From Gemmatimonadales bacterium (GTDB taxonomy: Bacteria; Gemmatimonadota; Gemmatimonadetes; Gemmatimonadales; GWC2-71-9): a stretch of 15,266 nucleotides of DNA. Of the stretch, positions 7,539 through 13,804 are shown one piece after another; within the stretch, counting starts at the first letter, position 1, and each line of letters starts with the position of its first letter. The notes beneath the pieces are model-generated. The model ran no database searches. It was not told where the DNA came from and saw only the letters and a list, made by a program, of their open reading frames with translations. The stretch spans positions 1 to 15,266 of the forward strand of contig JABDII010000235.1 of the NCBI GenBank assembly GCA_013003805.1, read 5' to 3'. A program made the position numbers and the translations under genes.

Positions 7539-8374
7539 CCACCGTAAGCCCGGAGAAGATCCGGCGTATCACGGTGGCGCTCGATGCCTCGGCTTCAAGC
7601 CTCGCCGCGCTCGAAGCCGCGATCGAATTGGCGGTACAATGGGGAGCCGAGGTCGAGGGCCTATTCGTCGAGGATGTCGACCTGCTCCGCTGGGCCTCCC
7701 TTCCCTTCGCAACCGAGGTCGGACACCACAGCGGCGAGTTCCGGAAACAAAACCGACCCGAAGTGGAGCGGCAGCTCCAAGCGTTGGCGGAGCGGGCCCA
7801 CGCCCATCTCAGGCATGCAGCCGAACGGAGAAGAGTGCGCGCCAGCTTCCGGAAGGTTCAGGGGAACGTGGTCAGAGCGTTGCGCGCAGCATTCGCCGAG
7901 GCGGACTTGGTGACCTTGGGCAGGGGAGAGCGGCCCCGCACGATCCCATCGGGCCTCGGATCGACGGCGCGTGCGCTTGCAGCCGGACGGCGCGGCCTGG
8001 TATTCGTCATCAGCCACCGCGTGCGCCTCGCCTCTCCCGTCGCCGTGTTGTTCGAGGACTCGGCAGCCGGCCACCGTGCCCTCGGCCTCGCCATGGACGT
8101 GGCCCATCGGAATGCCCAACCGCTGGCGATTGTCACTGCTGGCCAGAAGCGCGAGATCCCACCTGAGGTCAGGAGCCGAGCCGAACACGATTCGGTGGAG
8201 GTGCGGACCTACCACGTGCGGAGAGAAGACCCATCCCGGGTCGCCGCCGTCGCGCATGAGATGGGCGCTGGTATTCTGGTGCTCAGCGCCGAGCACTTTT
8301 CATCGGAAGCGATTGAAGAAGCGGCAACGGCCTTCCCAGGCGCACTCCTCCTGGTCGGCCATTCGGGCCCGTAA
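7535..8374 (+). CDS. Universal stress protein, tandem UspA domains
   Basis: The 279-residue cytoplasmic protein contains two UspA-type alpha/beta domains. The first (about 8-150) opens with the strand ITVALDAS and a helix SLAALEAAIELA. It closes with LVTLGRG and GLGSTARAL, which resembles but does not exactly match the GxxG(9x)G(S/T) ATP-binding pattern. The second (about 158-279) starts with SPVAVLFEDS and ends with GALLLVGHSGP; its nucleotide motif is degraded, so it may be structural. Two-domain Usp proteins act in stress survival, often by nucleotide binding or partner contacts; the partner here is unknown. The ATG lies within ATGA, overlapping the protease stop codon, so translation is probably coupled. 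A GGGGA lies six bases upstream of the ATG. This suggests the protein works with or is made in step with the protease. Confidence 0.88.
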   Translation: MTTVSPEKIRRITVALDASASSLAALEAAIELAVQWGAEVEGLFVEDVDLLRWASLPFATEVGHHSGEFRKQNRPEVERQLQALAERAHAHLRHAAERRRVRASFRKVQGNVVRALRAAFAEADLVTLGRGERPRTIPSGLGSTARALAAGRRGLVFVISHRVRLASPVAVLFEDSAAGHRALGLAMDVAHRNAQPLAIVTAGQKREIPPEVRSRAEHDSVEVRTYHVRREDPSRVAAVAHEMGAGILVLSAEHFSSEAIEEAATAFPGALLLVGHSGP

Positions 8375-8398
8375 CGCCCATGCTCTTCGTCTGGGGTC

Positions 8399-9103
8399 TT
8401 ACGGCAATCTTCCGACCGGCATAAGCCCAAGAGGCCGGTGCTCGGCCGGAAGATTCAGCGCGGCGTGGACGCGGTCGTCGTCAAACGCCCCGACAAACAC
8501 CGTTCCCAAATCGAGCGCCACGGCCTCCAGATAAATGTTCTGGGCCGCGTGCCCGACCTCCATGTGCACGTAGCGGATGCCCCGCTGCCCGTATTTCACC
8601 GTGGTGCGCTGGTACTCGGCCGCGATCACGACCACGGCCGGGGCGTCGGCCATCCACACCTGCCTCACGGCCGCCCGGGCGAGTGCCGCGCGGCGATCCT
8701 CCGGTTGCTGGAGCACCAGGTCGTGGCGCTCCGGACGGTAGTGATACACTCCGTTCGAGAGCCCGTCCACGGCGCCGACAACCAGGTACATCTCGAGAGG
8801 ATAGAGCGCACCGGCCGAAGGTGCGGTTCGGAGCCCATCCGGACCAGTGATCCCCTGCCCCGCCCACAGCAGTTGCGACACTTGGTCGAGTGTGAGTGAG
8901 CCCGTGCTGTACGTTCGCACTGACCGGCGGCGCCGAAGGGCATCGTCGACAGAGCCCGGGTCGTCACGTGGTACCGCAGGGAGTGCAATGACTCGCTGGT
9001 CGATTCCTTGGGCCGACATTGTGCCTCCCGAACCCGCTGCAGCGAATCCGACAACGAGAACGACAGGAATCGCTGCCAGGTGCCTGCGAAGTGTATCCGG
9101 CAT
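8399..9103 (-). CDS. Exported SagB/ThcOx-type nitroreductase-fold oxidoreductase
   Basis: This is a flavin (FMN) oxidoreductase-fold protein of the SagB/ThcOx branch of the nitroreductase superfamily. The 234-residue protein begins with a signal peptide (RR, hydrophobic stretch at about 9-25, possible cut near SAQ32), implying export. The domain starts with RRRRSVRTYS (57-66), a typical FMN-contacting arginine/serine motif. It continues with PSAGALYPLE and NGVYHY, then HMEVGHAAQNIYLEA, and ends with PLGLMPVGRLP. SagB enzymes usually oxidise azolines in peptide toxins with a cyclodehydratase partner. No such partner or precursor peptide is nearby, so its substrate is unknown. The ATG has AAGGA at good spacing. 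It is convergent with the stress-protein gene (24 bp between stops) and divergent from the TPR gene. Confidence 0.88.
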   Translation of the reverse strand: MPDTLRRHLAAIPVVLVVGFAAAGSGGTMSAQGIDQRVIALPAVPRDDPGSVDDALRRRRSVRTYSTGSLTLDQVSQLLWAGQGITGPDGLRTAPSAGALYPLEMYLVVGAVDGLSNGVYHYRPERHDLVLQQPEDRRAALARAAVRQVWMADAPAVVVIAAEYQRTTVKYGQRGIRYVHMEVGHAAQNIYLEAVALDLGTVFVGAFDDDRVHAALNLPAEHRPLGLMPVGRLP

Positions 9104-9435
9104 GAGTGACCGTCCTTGCCCGCGGCCAGTCCGAGCACGGCGCCCGCACAGGCTCGCAGATGGGCTCCTTCCACCAAATCAAACGCCGAGTGCGTGAATT
9201 TTCAGGCAGGATCGGTTCGAAGGTTCTGTGAACGCTCCCATCGCCCGGCCCCTTCCTTGCAAGGAGTTGGCGCCGGCACCTGGTCGTCGTGAGACCTCCC
9301 CGCGCTGGAGGAGGAATGAGGCCGTCTCTGCGTGGTCGAAGCCCCAGCGTGCCTTCCATAAGGTGTTTGAATGCAACGCATTGCAGCGGGAACGGCCCAC
9401 ATGTTCCCCCATTCGAGTCGGGCAGGATGCAACGA
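9104..9435. promoter_or_regulatory. Divergent intergenic region, no convincing gene
   Basis: About 330 bp separate the nitroreductase-fold gene and the TPR gene. Promoters for both should lie here, but I see no confident -35/-10 pair. Frames crossing it on both strands have no recognisable protein features. An in-frame ATG at 9316 with GGAGGAGGA just before it could start a longer TPR protein, but the added 40 residues look non-coding (Pro/Arg/Ser-rich) and would bury the signal peptide. A short palindrome, CCTTGCAAGG, occurs near 9255. Confidence 0.35.
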
Positions 9436-10023
9436 ATGACCAGGAAAGGGCTGATTGCAATCGGGGCACTGGGACTCTGCCTCGGGACCGCTCAAGCATG
9501 TACCGCAGATGGGGACGAGACCCTGCCGCGAGCGAGCGCTGGGGTCGCCGAGCGCGACGCGCCAACCTCCCACCGCATAGCGCGTCGCGACTCCACGGTC
9601 TCGGGGGTTCACGCTGAGGCTCTGGAGCTGGAACGCCGGATGGGCGAAGACCCAAACAATGCGGTCGCGATCCTGGAGTTGGCCCAGTTGTTCGAGTCCA
9701 CCCACGAGCTGGAGCAGGCCGCCCGTTATTACCGCCGGCTACTCACCATCAATCGCGGGAGCCGAGACGGGTGGATCGGCCTCGCGAGAGTGTACCTGGG
9801 GCTCGAGAATGTGGATGCGGCGGAGGAAGGGATCGCTACATTCCTTCATCTCTCTCCAGGAGATGCCGAGGCAATGTACCTGTTGGGAGTGATCCACGCG
9901 CATCGCGGCGACTACGCGGCGGCCCGCGTGTGGTGGCGGAAAGTCGAGCAGCAAGCCGGCGATCCTCAGCTGGCCAAGCAGGCAGCACAATCACTCCAGA
10001 AGCTCGCCGGCTCACCGTCCTAA
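9436..10023 (+). CDS. Exported TPR-repeat protein
   Basis: The 195-residue product from the ATG at 9436 has a signal peptide (MTRKG then IAIGALGLCLG) ending in TAQAC. The cysteine could be lipidated, but AQAC is a poor lipobox, so plain secretion is equally possible. A low-complexity linker follows. Three tetratricopeptide repeats come next: one around ILELAQLFESTHELEQAARYY, one around GWIGLARVYLGLENVDAAEE, and one around AMYLLGVIHAHRGDYAAARV. TPRs are protein-docking surfaces; no enzyme domain is visible. It probably acts as a periplasmic or membrane-attached scaffold. An in-frame ATG at 9427 is also possible; 9436 has GGCAGG nine bases upstream. A hairpin follows its stop codon. Confidence 0.78.
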   Translation: MTRKGLIAIGALGLCLGTAQACTADGDETLPRASAGVAERDAPTSHRIARRDSTVSGVHAEALELERRMGEDPNNAVAILELAQLFESTHELEQAARYYRRLLTINRGSRDGWIGLARVYLGLENVDAAEEGIATFLHLSPGDAEAMYLLGVIHAHRGDYAAARVWWRKVEQQAGDPQLAKQAAQSLQKLAGSPS

Positions 10024-10027
10024 ACGT

Positions 10028-10052
10028 CCTGGACAGCGCTTCGCAGTCCAGG
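10028..10052 (+). terminator. Terminator-like hairpin after TPR gene
   Basis: Five bases after the TAA is a strong stem: CCTGGAC (10028-10034) pairs with GTCCAGG (10046-10052). After an A-A mismatch, an inner GCG/CGC pairing closes a CTT loop. There is no T-run after it, so it is not a classic intrinsic terminator. It may pause or stabilise the transcript end, separating the TPR gene from the histone-like gene. Confidence 0.5.
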
Positions 10053-10120
10053 CCCGCGTTCTGCTTGGGAGATATGCCCCGCCGGCGCGCGACAGCGTTC
10101 CCATTGATCGAGCAGCGTGG

Positions 10121-10178
10121 CATATTCAAGCAAATAGAAATACCGATAAACTGAGTACCCATTCCAGGAGCGTAGCGT
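10121..10178 (+). promoter_or_regulatory. AT-rich leader upstream of histone-like gene
   Basis: The bases around 10121-10152 (catattcaag caaatagaaa and onward) are clearly more AT-rich than the surrounding coding DNA and lie just ahead of the ribosome site AGGAG at 10166-10170. This suggests a promoter or UP-like element for the histone-like gene. I cannot assign exact -35/-10 boxes. Confidence 0.35.
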
Positions 10179-10616
10179 ATGGCCGCGAAGAGAACGCGCC
10201 TCCAGCGTAGTCGGAAGAAGCTCGCGCGCCGCGCTGGCAAGGCCAAGTCTACCACCCGGAAGAAGGTCAAGCGCGCCGTTTCCCGCGCTCGCGCCAAGGC
10301 GAAGAAGACGGGAACGAAGACGAAACGGGCCGCCACCCGTCGAGCGAAGGCTGCCCGGAAACGTGCCAAGGCCGCGGTGACGCGAGGCAAGAAAAAGGCC
10401 CGCCAGGCCGGGAAGAAACTTGCCAAGAAGGCTGTCAAGCGCGGCAAGCGGCTTCGTTCCAAGGTCAAGCGCGCGGCTCGCAAGCGGAAGGTGAAGCGCG
10501 CGGTCAAGGAAACGGGCAAGGTCCTGCGAACAGCTGGAAAGACCGCAGTTGCGGCGGGCGTAGCTGCCGCGGCAGCGGCAGCGAGCGAGACTTTGATACA
10601 ACGGCGCAAGAAATAG
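10179..10616 (+). CDS. Histone H1-like, Lys/Arg/Ala-rich DNA-binding protein
   Basis: The 145-residue protein contains 35 Lys and 27 Arg (43% basic), only two Glu and no Asp, plus many Ala. This resembles bacterial histone H1-like proteins and the H1 C-terminal tail. Such proteins bind DNA without sequence preference and compact the nucleoid. Short degenerate units (KRA, AKAA, KKA, RGKK) repeat through residues 1-105. The C-terminal part turns into an Ala-rich hydrophobic stretch (about 120-135) ending in RRKK. There is no globular winged-helix H1 domain and no HU-type fold. The ATG has AGGAG eight bases upstream. A hairpin and an AT-rich leader lie ahead of it, so it may have its own promoter, and the first cyclase gene follows after 33 bp. 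Low complexity makes homology calls weak; an RNA-binding role is an alternative. Confidence 0.75.
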   Translation: MAAKRTRLQRSRKKLARRAGKAKSTTRKKVKRAVSRARAKAKKTGTKTKRAATRRAKAARKRAKAAVTRGKKKARQAGKKLAKKAVKRGKRLRSKVKRAARKRKVKRAVKETGKVLRTAGKTAVAAGVAAAAAAASETLIQRRKK

Positions 10617-10649
10617 CCGGCGCGTGGAGCTTCCCTACCGGTCCGCTCC

Positions 10650-12131
10650 GTGATCGGGAGCGAGCACTACCGCGGACCCTCGTGGTGGCCAATCTCGGTG
10701 TTGATCGATGGGGCGCTCACCCGCGGAATGCGCCACATCGCGGTGTGGTGGAGCGCGCTGACCGTCCTGGCCATCGGCACCGCGGTTCTCTCTCTTGCCC
10801 TCGAGTGGAGCGGGGTTCCGGTGCGGGCGGGTGCTCTGACGTACGACGTCACGGTCTACCCGCCACTCTTCATCACCATATTGCTGGCCGTCTGGCTAGG
10901 ACCGGGCTGGGGGGCCATCCCGGCATTCCTGGCTGCTGTGTTTCTGGCCCGATACAGCGGCTTGTCCTGGGCGACGAGCGGTCTCTTTGCCCTGGGTGGT
11001 CCCGTCCAGGTCCTCGTCCTCTGGGGAGCGATGGTCACGCTCAACGTGCATCCCGACCTTCCCAAGGCCGCCGACATCGCTCGTTTCCTCCTTGCTGGTC
11101 TCGTCGCTCTCTCGGCGTCATCGCTGGCGGTGTTTGTTTGGAATAGCGCCCACCATCTCGACCTTGCCACCGGACAGCGTTTCTGGCGCGGATGGATGAT
11201 CGGCGGATTCCTCCAAATCGGTCTCATCGTGGTCCCAGTGCTGCGTTGGCTCGGTCGGCCAACACGGCTCTGGTTTGACCGGCAATTCCATAACCCACCT
11301 CGTCACGACCTGGACTACACCCACAGCGTTCAGATGGTGGTTGCCGTGGCCTTTATGATGGTGGCGTTGGTGGCACACGGCGTGGCGTTGGTCGTACGAG
11401 ACATCCCGAGAGCGACTCTCACTCTCGAGGGTCAACCCCTGCTGCCGAGGCTATCGGAAATCGGTCTCTTTCTCGCCCTCCTGCTTATTACCGTCCTCGC
11501 AACGACGAGCGTCTTCGCCTCAGCACTCGCCCAACTCAGCGAGCGGGAGCGCGGTGTCTCACTGCGGGATGGACTCACGGGCTGCTATAACCGGCGTGCG
11601 TTTTACGATATGTTCCCGCGGGAAGCCGACCGCAGCCGTCGGCTCTCACGGGGGATCTCGGTCATCGGCCTCGATGTCGACGAGTTCAAGGCGATCAACG
11701 ACCAACATGGTCACGAAACTGGCGATGAGGTGCTGCGTCACGTGACCCGCCGTATCCAAGTGGCCAGCCGGGAAGAAGACCTGATCTTCCGCTGGGGAGG
11801 GGAAGAATTCGTCCTGCTCCTACCTCACACCAATCCTGAGAACGCCGGTATGGTGGCGGAGCGTGTTCGATCTCAGATCTCGGCCGAGCCGCTCATCATC
11901 AGCGGCACACACTCCCCCATATCGCTGACAGTAAGTCTCGGTGTTGCCGGAACGAGAGAGTATCCTGTTCAGCCGGACGCCCTCATCCTCCGCGCCGACG
12001 CCGCGTGTTACCTGGCGAAACAACGAGGACGGAACCAAGTCGTGCACGACCCGGAGGGCGAGGTATCGGCGGGTGATGCGCCCTCCGATCCTTCCCTAAC
12101 CCCGGGACCGGGAGAGCACGATGCGATCTAG
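10650..12131 (+). CDS. Membrane-anchored diguanylate cyclase (first of a tandem pair)
   Basis: The 493-residue inner-membrane enzyme makes the second messenger c-di-GMP from two GTP. Residues 1-300 form a sensor domain of seven or eight membrane helices, starting with YRGPSWWP; the PPLFITILLAVWLGPGWG section recalls MASE1 domains, but the match is only by eye. The C-terminal GGDEF domain (about 303-469) is intact: RDGLTGCYNRRAF, metal-binding LDVDEFK, NDQHGHETGD and the active-site GGEEF at 383-387. An RxxD inhibitory site (374-377, REED) sits five residues before it, so product feedback is expected. The tail is Pro/Gly/Asp-rich. The start is GTG without a clear ribosome site; the matching N-terminal motif in the next gene supports it. 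It may be cotranscribed with the histone-like gene. Confidence 0.9.
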   Translation: MIGSEHYRGPSWWPISVLIDGALTRGMRHIAVWWSALTVLAIGTAVLSLALEWSGVPVRAGALTYDVTVYPPLFITILLAVWLGPGWGAIPAFLAAVFLARYSGLSWATSGLFALGGPVQVLVLWGAMVTLNVHPDLPKAADIARFLLAGLVALSASSLAVFVWNSAHHLDLATGQRFWRGWMIGGFLQIGLIVVPVLRWLGRPTRLWFDRQFHNPPRHDLDYTHSVQMVVAVAFMMVALVAHGVALVVRDIPRATLTLEGQPLLPRLSEIGLFLALLLITVLATTSVFASALAQLSERERGVSLRDGLTGCYNRRAFYDMFPREADRSRRLSRGISVIGLDVDEFKAINDQHGHETGDEVLRHVTRRIQVASREEDLIFRWGGEEFVLLLPHTNPENAGMVAERVRSQISAEPLIISGTHSPISLTVSLGVAGTREYPVQPDALILRADAACYLAKQRGRNQVVHDPEGEVSAGDAPSDPSLTPGPGEHDAI

Positions 12132-12185
12132 GGGCCCCGTGCACGCGCCTTCTCCACTGCCCGGAGCGCACGACCCTCCCGGACA

Positions 12186-13637
12186 ATGATCTCACGCTTC
12201 TATCGAGGCCCGGCGTGGTGGCCCTTGGGTCGGCTTCGGACGGTGCCCGGCAGCGCCGGCATGCGACGGGTGTTGGTGTTTTGGCTCTCACTCTCGACCT
12301 TGGCCATCACGTCAGCCCTCCTCGAGGCCAAGTTCGACTGGAGCGGAATGCCGATTTCCGCGGGTGGCCTTACGGTCGGGCTCACCATCTACCCCCCAGT
12401 TCTCTTTACGGTACCGCTCGCCCTGTGGCTCGGCCCAGTCTGGGGTGCGCTTCCGGCTTACTTCGCCACCCTTGCCAGTGCGGTCAGCAGCGGGATGCCC
12501 ATCGCCACCAGCGCGCTCTTCGCGTTGAGCACTCCGCTCGAGATCTTGATCCTCTGGGGTTCGATGGTGACGCTGGATATCCATCCGGATCTCGAGCGGT
12601 GGGGTGACGTGCGGCGCTACCTCTTGGTCGGGCTCATCGCCCCGACCGCCTCCTCGCTTGCGGCACTCATTTGGAACAACGTTCACCAACTCGATCTCAT
12701 TGAGGGACAACGGATCTGGCAGGGGTGGGTCCTCGGGGATTTCCTACTGATCGGTGCATTGATTCCGATATTTCGGTGGGGCGGTCCGCCCATCCGGCAC
12801 TGGCTGGATCATCTATTCGAGGAGCCACCGCAGCGGGAGCCCAATTATCGACGCAGCATGATCGTCGTTGCGACCATCATCGTGATCATGGTGGTGATCG
12901 TGCTACAGGGTATGGCCATGATCGCCGATTCAGTCAACCTCTCACCGGATGCGGTCACGACGCGTGGGGAACCGCTCCTGCCCCACCTGAAGGTAGTTGG
13001 GCTCTTCCTCGGGTTGCTGTTTACGGTGATGGTCGTGACAACGGGCACCTTTACCGCCACGTTGGCTCGGGTCAGCGAGCGACATCGGAGCGTAGCCCTG
13101 CGCGATACGCTGACAGGGTCGTACAGCCGACAGGCATTTACCGACATTTTCCAACGCGAAGCAGACCGCAGTCGACGCCTTAGGAGAGGGATCTCTCTCA
13201 TCTATTTCGACATCGATCGGTTCAAACCAATAAACGATCAGCACGGCCACGAAACCGGGGATAAGGTCTTGCAGCAGGTCGTGCGGCGGGTTCGTATCGC
13301 GAGTCGCGACCACGACCTTTTGTTCCGATTCGGCGGCGAGGAATTCGTGCTCCTCATGCCCCACAGCGATCCGGCCGACGCCCTCGCGCTCGCCGAGCGC
13401 GTCCGCATAGCCGTCGCAGCGGAAGCCATTCTCCACGAACGAGGCCGCCAACCGATCTGGACCACCCTGAGCCTTGGAACCGCCGGCACCACTCACTATC
13501 CGGCGAATCCCGAAGCCCTGATCCGCCAAGCGGATGCAGCGTGTTATCTCGCGAAACACCGGGGACGCAACCGTGTCGCCGGCGGGGCTGAGCTGGATGA
13601 CGCCGGGGACGGGTCAGAAGCCAGCATGCCAGCGTGA
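12186..13637 (+). CDS. Membrane-anchored diguanylate cyclase (second of a tandem pair)
   Basis: The 483-residue paralogue of the preceding cyclase has the same architecture: YRGPAWWP near the start, seven or eight helices, then a GGDEF domain. The active site GGEEF is at 383-387 and the inhibitory RxxD (RDHD) at 374-377, the same residue numbers as in its neighbour. The metal site is FDIDRFK. Over an 88-residue core the two proteins agree at 62 positions by eye (about 70%), while the N-terminal halves are more diverged, suggesting an old duplication with changed sensing. It starts 54 bp after the first cyclase with a poor ribosome site. No phosphodiesterase (EAL or HD-GYP) is nearby. It could form homodimers or heterodimers with its neighbour. 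Confidence 0.9.
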   Translation: MISRFYRGPAWWPLGRLRTVPGSAGMRRVLVFWLSLSTLAITSALLEAKFDWSGMPISAGGLTVGLTIYPPVLFTVPLALWLGPVWGALPAYFATLASAVSSGMPIATSALFALSTPLEILILWGSMVTLDIHPDLERWGDVRRYLLVGLIAPTASSLAALIWNNVHQLDLIEGQRIWQGWVLGDFLLIGALIPIFRWGGPPIRHWLDHLFEEPPQREPNYRRSMIVVATIIVIMVVIVLQGMAMIADSVNLSPDAVTTRGEPLLPHLKVVGLFLGLLFTVMVVTTGTFTATLARVSERHRSVALRDTLTGSYSRQAFTDIFQREADRSRRLRRGISLIYFDIDRFKPINDQHGHETGDKVLQQVVRRVRIASRDHDLLFRFGGEEFVLLMPHSDPADALALAERVRIAVAAEAILHERGRQPIWTTLSLGTAGTTHYPANPEALIRQADAACYLAKHRGRNRVAGGAELDDAGDGSEASMPA

Positions 13638-13748
13638 TTCCCTCCCTCGGAGGCAGCACCACAAAATGACAGCGGCGAGACCCTGGCCCCGCCGCTTCAT
13701 CCAACCTACGAGTTCGCGGCCTAATTGACTGTTGTCGATACACCGGCC

Positions 13749-13791
13749 ATGATCGGGATCATTTGAGAGTCCCGCCACGCACGGACTCAAA
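13749..13791. terminator. Inverted repeats between convergent cyclase and dehydrogenase genes
   Basis: Two adjacent dyads lie between convergent genes. The first is ATGATC-GG-GATCAT (13749-13762). The second pairs TTTGAG plus TCC (13762-13772, with an AG bulge) with GGACTCAAA (13783-13791). They overlap by one base. Their position after both stop codons suits a bidirectional terminator, but no T-run follows on either strand. An operator role is less likely here. Confidence 0.4.
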
Positions 13792-13804
13792 CGTGGGGCT
13801 CGGG

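Noticed and set aside
7661..8296. Minus-strand 211-codon frame inside the universal stress protein gene
   Set aside because: Shadow frame; the plus strand shows two Usp domains.
8399..9103. Azole-modified peptide (bacteriocin) biosynthetic cluster
   Set aside because: No cyclodehydratase, precursor peptide or exporter is near, and the SagB-like protein carries a signal peptide.
9289..9435. Extended N-terminus of the TPR protein
   Set aside because: It would place about 50 Pro/Arg-rich residues ahead of a good signal peptide; the ATG at 9436 fits better, though 9316 has a purine-rich sequence close upstream.
9202..9705. Minus-strand frames across the nitroreductase/TPR intergenic region
   Set aside because: They overlap the TPR coding start, have no recognisable domain and no good ribosome site.
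10179..10616. Tandem DNA repeat or spurious low-complexity frame instead of a gene
   Set aside because: The frame has a good ribosome site, a consistent H1-like composition and a distinct C-terminal part; the DNA repeats are degenerate and follow codon units.
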